Source: CAYSIX01 sp964431205 (GTDB lineage Bacteria > Planctomycetota > Phycisphaerae > Phycisphaerales > Phycisphaeraceae). From it: DNA of 9,188 nucleotides. The notes under the pieces are model-generated. The model ran no database searches. It was not told the origin of the DNA and saw nothing but the letters and a program-made list of their open reading frames with translations. Below are positions 1-6,715 of this stretch, piece by piece (position 1 is the first letter of the stretch; each line of letters starts with the position of its first letter). The translations under genes and the position numbers were made by a program. The stretch is from NCBI GenBank assembly GCA_964431205.1, contig CAYSIX010000175.1, positions 1 through 9,188 on the forward strand, in the 5' to 3' direction.

Positions 1-636
1 CAGCGGGCGATCGTGCGGGCCAAGCAGGCGTCGGCCGGAGCCGTCAACCCGGCGTGGATTCAGATCACGATCGCGGAGTTCGAAGCGGCCTCCCAGCAGA
101 TCCCCGCGGCGCTGAGCCGCCTGAGGACGATCGATCGCAGCGAGCTGGAGGGCGACCCGGAGGCGGCGTTGAAGTACGACCAGTTGCTGGCGCCGTGTCT
201 CTACGCCGGCGGGGAGTACGAGGAATGCCGCGAGGTGTACCGCCGGCTGCTAAAGGTGAACCCCGAGGACGCCAGCACGATGAACAACCTGGCGTACCTG
301 CTGGCGGACGACCTGGGCGACGTGGAGGCGGCGCTGCCGCTGGCGCAGAAGGCGGTGGACCTGAACCCGCTGGAGCCGAATTTTCTGGACACGCTGGGGT
401 ACGTGCAGCTTCTTGCCGGTCGGCTGACGGACGCGAGGCTGAACCTGGAGCGGAGCGTGAATATCCAGGCGATGCCGTCGAACACGCTGCACCTGGCGCA
501 GGTATTAATCGAGTTAGGCGTGATGGATCGGGCGCGCGAGCTGCTGGACCTGAGCATCCGCCTGGGTGAGCAGGGCCAGCAGGACGAGTACGCCGAACAG
601 GCCCGAAAGACGTTGGAGCAACTAAGCCGGAGCTGA
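1..636 (+). CDS. TPR-repeat protein, 5' end cut off by the window
   Basis: The frame is open from base 1 and the gtg codon at 13 lies within what reads as the interior of a repeat protein, so the true start is probably upstream. Counting from the codon at 13, tetratricopeptide-like helical pairs are visible at about residues 52-86 (ending LLKVNPED), 87-121 (NNLAYLLAD then AVDLNPLEP), 122-155 (LDTLGYVQLLAGRLTDA) and a degenerate one at 156-190. The NNLAYLLA, AVDLNP and LDTLGYV patterns are typical TPR positions. TPR domains are protein-protein scaffolds; there is no catalytic motif here. The stop is 22 bases before a Wzc-like gene, with a strong Shine-Dalgarno between, so both are probably co-transcribed. 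Large TPR proteins (PrsT type) are known from exosortase/EPS loci, and this could be the C-terminal part of one. That assignment is inference from context. Confident on TPR, unsure of the specific role. Confidence 0.82.
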   Translation, partial: QRAIVRAKQASAGAVNPAWIQITIAEFEAASQQIPAALSRLRTIDRSELEGDPEAALKYDQLLAPCLYAGGEYEECREVYRRLLKVNPEDASTMNNLAYLLADDLGDVEAALPLAQKAVDLNPLEPNFLDTLGYVQLLAGRLTDARLNLERSVNIQAMPSNTLHLAQVLIELGVMDRARELLDLSIRLGEQGQQDEYAEQARKTLEQLSRS

Positions 637-642
637 ACCGCC

Positions 643-649
643 GGAGGAG
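643..649 (+). promoter_or_regulatory. Strong ribosome binding site for the Wzc-like gene
   Basis: GGAGGAG ends nine bases before the ATG at 659. It fixes this ATG as the start and supports co-transcription with the TPR gene, because the whole gap between the two genes is only 22 bases and holds little else. Confidence 0.8.
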
Positions 650-658
650 ACCGAAATC

Positions 659-2968
659 ATGACCGCCAATCCACTACCACCGATTCCGCCGATGAGCGCG
701 ACGACCGGGATGGCCGCGCCCGGAGGGCCGAGCCGCCTCAAGCCGATCGACCCGGTCAAGGTCCTGCGTGAGCACATGCCGCTGCTGATCTTCTCGGGTG
801 TCATCGCGCTGGTGCTGGGCGTGGGCACCTGGGCCATGCTGCACCTGTTCATGCAGCGCTATTCATCGGAGGCGTTGATGAAGGTCAAGCCGCCGATGGA
901 GACCGCTCTGCAGACCACGCTGAGCGAGATGTACCAGGGCAGCATGGACGCGGTCGAGAAGGAACTGGCCAACCAGGTCGCGATGATGACCTCCGACGAG
1001 GTGCTGCGCGCGACGCTTGACCACCCGGTCGTTCAATCCACGCAGTGGTACGCCTCGTTCACCGATCCGAAGGAGCGGCTCGAATCGTTCAAGGAAGACA
1101 TCCTCAGCGTCTACCCGTATCGCGAATCCACGCTGATCCTGGCCAACGTCACGACGCCGGCCAAGGAGGACCCCCAGCGGATCCTCACGCAACTCATCCA
1201 GGTGTACCTGAACCGTCTGGGCCAGAGCCAGCGGGCGCAGCTCGAGAGCGATCGGGCCGTGTTCGTTCAGGAGCGTGAACGCATCGACCAGGCCCGGCGC
1301 AACCTGCAGGACCAGATCTCGGCGTTCAGCAAGGAGCACCAGATCGACAGCCTCAACGCCCAGCACACGTCGACCGCCCAGCAGCACGCGCTGCTGCTGC
1401 AGGACATGTACGAGGTCAAGGGTGAACTGGCCGACGCTGAGCAGAGCTATCAGAACCTGGTGCAGAACGCGCAGGCGGGCGGGACGATCGAGATCACGCC
1501 CAACATCAAGTATCAGCTCGACCTATCGCCGGAGATCCTGGAGATCAACCGTCGCGAGAACACGCTGCGCGAGCAGTTGGCGTCGACCGAGGCGCGGCTG
1601 GGTCCGCGGCACTACATGGCCGAGCAGTTGCGCAACCAGTTGCGGGCGCTCGTGGCCGAGCGTGACATCCTCATGGACCGCAAGGCTCGCGAGCTGCAGC
1701 AGCTTCAGATCGACAACGCGGCGCAATCGGTCGAGGGGTTGCGCGCCAAGGTCGCCGAGCTTCAGGAGCAGGTGACCGAGGCGCACAACCGGATGATCGA
1801 CCTGAACTCGCTGCTGACGCGGTACGAGTCTCTGCAGGGCGACTTGGAGCAGAAGAAGGAAGACCTGGCTCTGGTGGATCAGCGGCTGCAGGAGATCCGG
1901 GTGTACATGCAGCGGGCCAGCCGCGTCGAGGTCCTCAACCCGGCGACGGAGCCGGAGATGTCGTTCCCGAAGCCGGAGCTGATCATCCCCGGCGTGACGG
2001 TGCTGGTCATGGCGCTGATCACAGGAGCGATCTTCCTGCGTGAGCTGCTGGACCAGCGGGTCAAGACGCCGGCGGACGTGAAGCTGCTGCCGAACGTGGA
2101 CCTGCTCGGCGTGCTGCCGGACGCCAGCGAAGACCCCTCGGGCCCGCGCGGGATCGAGCGGATCGTCGAGAAGGCGCCCAGCGGGCTGATGGCCGAGTCT
2201 TTCCGCCAGACACGCACCGCGATCCTCTCGCGGATGGACCGGCGGGGGTACAAGACGTTGCTGGTCGTCGGTGCTCAGCCGCGCTGCGGGGTGTCGGCGG
2301 TGGTGCACAACCTCGCCACGAGCATGGCGTTCAACGGCCGCAACGTGCTGATCATCGACGCGAACCTGCGTCGGCCGGCGCATCACCGGCTGATCGGGGA
2401 CGCCGACGGCCGGGGGCTGGTCGACGTGATCCGTGATGAGGTGCCCGCCGACCAGGTGATCCGCCGCGTCGAGGGTCTGAGCGTCTCGGTGCTGCCCAGC
2501 GGCGATGCGACCGACACGCCTCCGGAGATGCTCGAGGGCGCGGCGTTCCGCGGGCTGCTCAGCCAGCTCGAGACGCGTTACGACGTGGTCCTGATCGACG
2601 CCCCGCCGGCCCTGCTGACCTCCGACAGCCAACTGCTGTCCAAGCACGTCGACGCGATCGCGCTGGTGGTCTGGGCGCAGAGCGACAAGCGCGGGATGGT
2701 CGAGCGGATGCTGCGTCAGCTCGACGGCCAGCGGGCCGACGTGCTGGGGGTGGTGCTCAACGGCGTGCAGTCGAGCGCGGGCGGCTACTTCCGCAAGAGC
2801 TACCGCGAGTTCTACCGCTATCAGGAGTCGGACGCGGCGACCAACGGGTCGGCGCGCAACGGCGATCGCGGCCGCGGCGATCGACTCGCCGGCTCCGACC
2901 GGCGTGTCCCCGAGCCGGTCGGCGCGGGGCACCAGCGCCCGGACTCGCCGACCTCGAACGGAGGCTGA
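659..2968 (+). CDS. Wzc-like polysaccharide co-polymerase / BY-kinase with degenerate Walker A
   Basis: Inner-membrane protein of 769 residues predicted to control chain length and export of an extracellular polysaccharide. Order: Pro-rich cytosolic N-terminus (1-27); Wzz-type region with first membrane helix at about 42-64; long periplasmic part with coiled coil at about 190-420; second helix at about 441-461 after a Pro-containing PEMSFPKPE stretch; cytosolic P-loop kinase domain at about 505-705; Tyr cluster at Y710, Y715, Y719, Y721; then a Gly/Arg/Asp-rich, probably disordered tail (722-769). The length matches Wzc-type fused proteins. Walker B (YDVVLIDAPP, D647) and an A'-like motif (LIIDANLRR, D567) are present. 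The Walker A segment reads PRCGVSA where the family has GEGKST, so the nucleotide-binding lysine is V545 (codon 2291-2293), and A' has N569 in place of its second Asp. Kinase activity is therefore doubtful, although the tyrosine cluster is kept. The start is supported by GGAGGAG nine bases upstream. Family assignment is firm; catalytic state is inference. Confidence 0.9.
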   Translation: MTANPLPPIPPMSATTGMAAPGGPSRLKPIDPVKVLREHMPLLIFSGVIALVLGVGTWAMLHLFMQRYSSEALMKVKPPMETALQTTLSEMYQGSMDAVEKELANQVAMMTSDEVLRATLDHPVVQSTQWYASFTDPKERLESFKEDILSVYPYRESTLILANVTTPAKEDPQRILTQLIQVYLNRLGQSQRAQLESDRAVFVQERERIDQARRNLQDQISAFSKEHQIDSLNAQHTSTAQQHALLLQDMYEVKGELADAEQSYQNLVQNAQAGGTIEITPNIKYQLDLSPEILEINRRENTLREQLASTEARLGPRHYMAEQLRNQLRALVAERDILMDRKARELQQLQIDNAAQSVEGLRAKVAELQEQVTEAHNRMIDLNSLLTRYESLQGDLEQKKEDLALVDQRLQEIRVYMQRASRVEVLNPATEPEMSFPKPELIIPGVTVLVMALITGAIFLRELLDQRVKTPADVKLLPNVDLLGVLPDASEDPSGPRGIERIVEKAPSGLMAESFRQTRTAILSRMDRRGYKTLLVVGAQPRCGVSAVVHNLATSMAFNGRNVLIIDANLRRPAHHRLIGDADGRGLVDVIRDEVPADQVIRRVEGLSVSVLPSGDATDTPPEMLEGAAFRGLLSQLETRYDVVLIDAPPALLTSDSQLLSKHVDAIALVVWAQSDKRGMVERMLRQLDGQRADVLGVVLNGVQSSAGGYFRKSYREFYRYQESDAATNGSARNGDRGRGDRLAGSDRRVPEPVGAGHQRPDSPTSNGG

Positions 2969-3000
2969 CGCGCGCTCGTCTCGGGCGGCATCGCTAGGGT

Positions 3001-3006
3001 TAGAAT
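3001..3006 (+). promoter_or_regulatory. Weak -10-like hexamer upstream of the epimerase
   Basis: TAGAAT lies in the 130-base gap between the Wzc-like stop and the GTG start at 3099. It matches five of six bases of TATAAT, but no good -35 hexamer is found 16-18 bases upstream. A promoter here would make the epimerase/WecA pair a sub-operon; read-through from upstream is equally possible. Confidence 0.22.
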
Positions 3007-3086
3007 CATGGCGCGCGCCCGACGCCCGTGTGGGGCTGGCTCGCCGTGAAGCGGCCCGTCGTTTGCCGGCGTTCGGGCGACAGACG

Positions 3087-3094
3087 AGAGGAAG
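3087..3094 (+). promoter_or_regulatory. Ribosome binding site that fixes the GTG start of the epimerase
   Basis: AGAGGAAG ends four bases before GTG 3099. The open frame extends upstream to 2904, but only from this point does the translation show the compact Rossmann start (VAAAGKVLITGG), so the GTG is preferred over upstream starts. The ATG at 3008 is in a different frame. Confidence 0.7.
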
Positions 3095-3098
3095 CGAC

Positions 3099-4175
3099 GT
3101 GGCTGCGGCGGGCAAGGTTCTGATCACGGGGGGCGCGGGGTTCATCGGCTCGCACCTGGCGGAGCGGCTCCACGCGGCCGGCCATCGTCTGACCGTCGTG
3201 GACAACCTCTCCACCGGCCGGCGCGCCAACCTCGAGCACCTGCTCGGTGAGCGCTGTGAGCTGATCGAAGCCGGCGTCAGCGACGCGATTCGAGATCGCC
3301 CCGACCTGCTGGACGGCTGTGACACCGTGTACCACCTCGCCGCCGCCGTCGGGGTGCGACTGATCGTCGACGACCCGGCCGGCATGGTCCGCGCCAACGT
3401 GGGCGAGACGGTGGCTCTGCTCGACGCCGCCACCCGTGTCGGAGCCGTGACCCTCATCGCCTCGTCCAGCGAGGTCTACGGCAAGTGTCCCGTCCTGCCG
3501 CTGCGCGAGGACATGGACCTGGTTTACGGTCCCACCACAGCCTCGAGATGGAGTTACGGTCTGACCAAGGCGATCGACGAGCACCTGGCGTTGGACTACG
3601 CGCGACAGCACGGCCTGCGCACGGTCGTCGTGCGCTTGTTCAACACCATCGGGCCGCGACAGGTCGGCCGTTACGGGATGGTCGTCCCGCGCTTCGTGCG
3701 ATGGGCGCTGGCCGGCGAACCGCTGGAGGTGCACGGCGACGGCGGCCAGTCGCGAACGTTCTGCGACGTCCGCGACGTCGTCCGCGCGATGCAGGCGCTG
3801 GTCGAGACGCCGGACTGCCACGGCCAGGTGTTCAACGTCGGGGGCCACCGGCAGGTGACGATCGACGAGCTGGCCGATCGCGTGCTCGCCCTGACCGGCA
3901 GCGCCGCGGGCAAACGCTACGTGCCGTACGAGGCGGTCTATGGGCCGAGCTTTGAGGACACCCCGCACCGCCTGCCCGACATCACGCGCCTGCAACGCGC
4001 AATCAACTTCCGCCCCGAATACAGTCTCGACCAGACGCTCCGGGACGTGATCGACCATGAGCGGCGGCAGCTCGCGCCGGATCCCGAGAAGCCGACGAAC
4101 GCGATGCGACAGTGCGGCGATGGTCGCGCCCGCGTCCGCCCCGGACCGGCTACTGCGACGCCGACTTTGCCATGA
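3099..4175 (+). CDS. NAD-dependent sugar-nucleotide epimerase/dehydratase (extended SDR)
   Basis: A 358-residue extended short-chain dehydrogenase/reductase acting on a nucleotide sugar, probably supplying a precursor for the polysaccharide made by this locus. Visible motifs, counting from the GTG at 3099: dinucleotide-binding GGAGFIG at 11-17; acidic D35 ending strand 2 (VVDN), typical of NAD binding; YHLAA at 78-82; SSSEVYG at 122-128 supplying the catalytic Ser; and the catalytic Y153-x3-K157 pair (YGLTK). Further on come RLFNTIGPRQ and a substrate-domain DVRDVV stretch. These resemble UDP-glucuronate decarboxylase and UDP-glucose 4-epimerase relatives, but the substrate cannot be set from sequence alone. 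The last ~40 residues, after VIDHERRQ, are Pro/Ala/Arg-rich, do not look like the conserved fold, and overlap the leader of the next gene. The stop overlaps the next start (ATGA at 4172), suggesting translational coupling. Family firm; exact reaction open. Confidence 0.9.
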   Translation: MAAAGKVLITGGAGFIGSHLAERLHAAGHRLTVVDNLSTGRRANLEHLLGERCELIEAGVSDAIRDRPDLLDGCDTVYHLAAAVGVRLIVDDPAGMVRANVGETVALLDAATRVGAVTLIASSSEVYGKCPVLPLREDMDLVYGPTTASRWSYGLTKAIDEHLALDYARQHGLRTVVVRLFNTIGPRQVGRYGMVVPRFVRWALAGEPLEVHGDGGQSRTFCDVRDVVRAMQALVETPDCHGQVFNVGGHRQVTIDELADRVLALTGSAAGKRYVPYEAVYGPSFEDTPHRLPDITRLQRAINFRPEYSLDQTLRDVIDHERRQLAPDPEKPTNAMRQCGDGRARVRPGPATATPTLP

Positions 4176-5540
4176 GCGGTACGCTTTTCCAACTCGCCCA
4201 GGCCACGCCGCCCCGAGAGGGGCTCACCGCGGTGATCTCGCCCTACATGGGCGTGTTCTTCGCCGCCTTCTTCGCCTCGATCTTCATCACCCCGCTCATG
4301 CGTCGCCTCGCGATGCGCAACGGCATCGTCGACTGGCCCGACCTGAAGCGCAAGAACCACACCCAGCCGGTCGCGTACCTCGGTGGCGTGGCGATCTTTC
4401 TGGGCTGGCTGGCCGGCATCGCCTTCAGCTTCAGCCTCCTGCCCCACAATCAGCAGACCATCTCCCTCGCCGAGATCTTCCCGCTCAGCGTCGTGCTCGG
4501 GGCCGCGGCGATCACGCTGACCGGCCTGATCGACGATGTGTACGGCATGGCGCCGCGGGTCAAGGTCGGTGGCCAGCTCTTCGCCGCCGCCGCGCTGGCC
4601 CACGGCGACGTCGGCGTGCGGCTCGTCGATGCCGCGTTTCACCTGATCCACGTGCCCTGCCCGGATTTGCTCGTCTACATCCTCGGAACGGCGGTGATCG
4701 CTGTCTTCGTCATCGGCGGGTGCAACGCGATGAACCTGCTGGACGGGTTGGACGGCCTGGCGGCCGGCGTCGCCGCCATCGCCTGCTTCGGCTTCCTGCT
4801 GATCGCCGCCATCGTCGCCTCCCAGGGCATGGCCCCGACGACGCTTGGCGGCCTGACCGACCCCGTCCGCCTGATCGTCTGCCTGGCCGCCCTGGGCGCG
4901 GTCCTGGGCTTTCTGCCCTACAACTTCAACCCCGCGACGATCTTCATGGGCGACGCCGGTTCACTGCTGCTGGGCTACCTCAGCGTCTCAACCATCCTGC
5001 TGTTCACGCTCGTCAGCCGTGAGGCCGCCCCCGGCGCCGAGTCGATCGCCGTCGATCCCGACGGGTCGGCCTGGCACGCTATGCTCCTGGTCACCGCCTC
5101 ACTCATCGTCTTTGCGCTTCCGATCACCGACACGTGCCTGGCCATCGTCCGTCGCAAGCTTCAGGGCAAGCCGATCTCTGAGCCCGATAACCAGCACCTG
5201 CACCACCTGCTGCGGCNNNNNNNNNNCGGTGCTGGTGATGTACGGCGTCGCGGTGCTGTTCGCGGCGATCGGCGTCACGCTCGTCGCGTTGGAGCTGCGG
5301 TGGCGATACATCCTGGCGGCGGCGGCGGTCCTGTTCGGGTTCATCATGGTGACGGCGTTCAAGTACGGGCAAAATCTTGCGTTACAAGAAGGCGTGCGTG
5401 CCGGCGCGGCCACGCCGACGCCCGATCCGCCCCTGGACGCCTCGCCGTCTGAGGCCGACACGGACGCTGAATTGCCCCACGACGAGGCCGAGCACGCCCC
5501 GGCCGGCACCGCCGCCTCTGGGCCCGCCGCCCACCCCTGA
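4172..5540 (+). CDS. wecA: WecA/TagO-type polyprenyl-phosphate sugar-1-phosphate transferase, split by an assembly gap
   Basis: Integral membrane enzyme of the MraY/WecA family. It transfers a HexNAc-1-phosphate from a UDP-sugar to polyprenyl phosphate, the first lipid-linked step of surface polysaccharide synthesis. Motifs before the gap: KNHTQPVAYLGG at 61-72; GLIDDVYG at 118-125 with D121/D122; the NAMNLLDGLDGLAAG signature at 185-199; FNPATIFMGDAGS at 252-264; LPITDT at 316-321; and the HxHH motif at 342-345. About ten hydrophobic helices are visible. The N run at 5217-5226 follows residue 348. After it the correct frame is shifted: from 5229 it reads VLVMYGVAVLF, gives two more membrane helices, and ends in an Ala/Pro/Asp/Glu-rich tail of about 50 residues, stopping at 5538-5540. 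Reading straight through the Ns instead gives Arg-rich nonsense. ATG 4172 was chosen for its ATGA overlap with the epimerase; no clear Shine-Dalgarno precedes it, so coupling is likely. Family firm; the symbol indicates family, and the exact sugar is unknown. Confidence 0.9.
5217..5226. other. Assembly gap (10 N) inside the WecA-like gene
   Basis: Ten undetermined bases. The upstream codon phase ends with one base (c5216) of a split codon, and the downstream phase needs two bases (5227-5228) to finish one, so the true missing length must be a multiple of three if the gene is intact. Ten is not. Placing the flanks on the TagO pattern (HHRL, about ten residues, then VLVIY) suggests roughly 24 missing bases, so 10 is probably a placeholder. 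Confidence 0.95.
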
Positions 5541-5555
5541 CCGTCTGCCGGACGG
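5541..5555 (+). terminator. Small hairpin after the WecA-like gene, possible weak terminator
   Basis: CCGTC and GACGG form a five-base-pair stem with a five-base loop directly after the stop codon. There is no T-tract, so intrinsic termination is doubtful. It could protect the mRNA end or mean nothing. Confidence 0.2.
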
Positions 5556-5622
5556 CTTCGCCCACCCATCCAGCCTGACCTCCTTTCTCATCAGGGAAAC
5601 CCCCACGGGCTCCAGATTTTCA

Positions 5623-5652
5623 TTGACAGAATCGCGCATCACCGGGTATTCT
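5623..5652 (+). promoter_or_regulatory. Near-consensus housekeeping promoter for the PEP-CTERM gene
   Basis: A perfect -35 TTGACA (5623-5628) is followed after 18 bases by TATTCT (5647-5652). It lies 91 bases upstream of the ATG at 5744 in a 203-base intergenic region that is visibly more AT-rich than the flanking genes. It separates this gene from the EPS block and predicts a leader of roughly 85 bases. Confidence 0.75.
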
Positions 5653-5743
5653 CAGACCTGTGGGAGAAACGGGTGTGGCAGGGTTTCCATCTTTGTGGGG
5701 CCACTCTGCTTTCGAACACGCATCGTCTTTGGAAAGGAAGCAC

Positions 5744-6520
5744 ATGAAGTCTGGGGAATCGAGGCGGGTACGAGGTTTCTGGTTGCGGGGCGCGGTCCTG
5801 AGCTCCGTCGTGGCCGGGTTCGCGCTGATGGGTCAGGCGCAGGCCAGCACCGTCACGCAGTTCTATCTCGGGGATCATCCGTCCGCGTTGGAGAACCCGC
5901 CGCCTTACGGCCTGCGGCTGGACGGTCTGTTCGACGGGCTCACCGGTGCCACCGGCGGCGTCACCACGTTCTCCTTCGGCAACTCGCTCAGCGGCGCCGG
6001 TGGCTCGCCGGTCATGACCGTCACCGACGACGGTGTGGGCAATGTCACGATCGACATCGACGGCATGGTCTTCGGCGGTGAGGACGACGGGTCGGACTAC
6101 GGTTTCGGCGAGGGCTGGTACCAGCTCGACTTCAGCTACACCATGAACGTCAGCGCCAGCGGCACCGGCTGGGTCGTCAGCCCCGAGGACCCGGACAACA
6201 ACAAGGGCACGCTGACCGCCAAGGCCGGCAACGCGGACATCGCCGAGGGCACGGTCTTCGGGTTCTTCGGTGACAAGCAGAACGACGCCGGCTTCTCCTT
6301 CAAGTTCCTGCAGGACGACCACCGCCTGGGCGGCACGGCCGAGGAGGGCCAGGGCTTCTGGGTCGGCCGCGGCTGGCTCCAGCTCGAGCAGGACGACAGC
6401 GAAACCAAGGACTTCCTGTTCATCGGCAAGCTCGTCCCCACGCCCGTGGCGGCGTTGCTCGGCCTGCCGATGTTGATCGGCCTGGGCGTGATGCGTCGGC
6501 CCGTCCGGGACGACGCCTGA
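5744..6520 (+). CDS. Secreted protein with PEP-CTERM-like sorting tail
   Basis: A 258-residue exported protein. The N-terminus has a basic region (RRVR, R15), a hydrophobic core (about 16-29) and a likely signal-peptidase site AQA|ST after residue 34. The mature part is rich in Gly, Asp and aromatic residues, with phrases such as NPPPYGLRLDGLFDG, GGEDDGSDYGFGEGWYQLDFSYTMN and FWVGRGWLQL, and looks like a beta-rich extracellular domain. I do not know a function for it. The C-terminus has VPTP (231-234), a hydrophobic helix (235-250) and RRPVR (251-255). This tripartite tail is characteristic of PEP-CTERM proteins cleaved by exosortase, here with VPTP in place of PEP. ATG 5744 is preferred over the upstream GTG at 5660, because it has a GGAAAGGAAG binding site and begins right at the signal peptide. 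It is flanked by its own promoter and terminator, so it is monocistronic. The sorting tail is clear; the role is unknown. Confidence 0.85.
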   Translation: MKSGESRRVRGFWLRGAVLSSVVAGFALMGQAQASTVTQFYLGDHPSALENPPPYGLRLDGLFDGLTGATGGVTTFSFGNSLSGAGGSPVMTVTDDGVGNVTIDIDGMVFGGEDDGSDYGFGEGWYQLDFSYTMNVSASGTGWVVSPEDPDNNKGTLTAKAGNADIAEGTVFGFFGDKQNDAGFSFKFLQDDHRLGGTAEEGQGFWVGRGWLQLEQDDSETKDFLFIGKLVPTPVAALLGLPMLIGLGVMRRPVRDDA

Positions 6521-6554
6521 ATCGACGACCGCACGCGACTCCACCTGAACGCAG

Positions 6555-6581
6555 CCCCGGCCCTGGCGGCCGGGGTTTTTT
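6555..6581 (+). terminator. Rho-independent terminator
   Basis: CCCCGGCC (6555-6562) pairs perfectly with GGCCGGGG (6568-6575) around a five-base loop, followed by six T (6576-6581). It lies 34 bases after the stop of the PEP-CTERM-like gene and ends that unit. Confidence 0.95.
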
Positions 6582-6638
6582 CGTAACCCATCGGCCTCGT
6601 GTCGCGTAGCGCATCGCTGCCGCGACCCCGGGGGCCCG

Positions 6639-6667
6639 TTGCCGCACGCCCCCGGCGTCCCTACGCT
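6639..6667 (+). promoter_or_regulatory. Candidate promoter for coaB
   Basis: TTGCCG (6639-6644), 17 bases, then TACGCT (6662-6667). It sits 48 bases before the ATG at 6716 and after a strong terminator, where a new promoter is required. The -10 hexamer is identical to that of the candidate at 9007. Match to consensus is moderate. Confidence 0.45.
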
Positions 6668-6670
6668 GTC

Positions 6671-6700
6671 GACCGGTTCCGGCGCAGCGTCGGACCGGTC
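6671..6700. repeat. Inverted repeat in the coaB leader
   Basis: GACCGGTTCCG (6671-6681) pairs with CGGACCGGTC (6691-6700), giving ten base pairs with one bulged T and a nine-base loop. It begins at the predicted transcription start of the promoter at 6639-6667 and ends five bases before the GGGAG ribosome binding site. It could be an operator or an mRNA hairpin that affects translation of coaB. In a GC-rich sequence a chance origin is possible. Confidence 0.5.
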
Positions 6701-6715
6701 AAGCGGGAGCTTGCG

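Noticed and set aside
2863..2883. Inverted repeat CGATCGC/GCGATCG inside the Wzc-like gene
   Set aside because: It falls in the low-complexity Gly/Arg/Asp tail coding region, where short CG-rich palindromes arise easily; nothing else supports a function.
3008..3010. ATG as the epimerase start
   Set aside because: It is in a different frame from the epimerase. The GTG at 3099 has a good ribosome binding site and begins the Rossmann fold.
1523..3457. 644-codon open frame on the minus strand
   Set aside because: It runs antisense across the well-supported Wzc-like and epimerase genes. Its translation is Arg/His/Gln-rich without motifs, as expected from GC-rich DNA opposite real genes.
5227..5452. 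Continuation of the WecA-like frame straight through the N run
   Set aside because: It gives Arg/Gly-rich sequence with no membrane helices, while the alternative frame gives the expected hydrophobic segments; the N count is unreliable.
5660..5743. Longer N-terminus for the PEP-CTERM-like protein from GTG 5660
   Set aside because: The codon lies only eight bases after the -10 hexamer, about at the transcription start, and would put 28 residues before a normal signal peptide.
6599..6715. N-terminal extension of CoaB, possibly a remnant of CoaC
   Set aside because: The 39 extra residues are Arg/Pro-rich with no CoaC motif. The region contains a promoter candidate, an inverted repeat and a ribosome binding site for ATG 6716.
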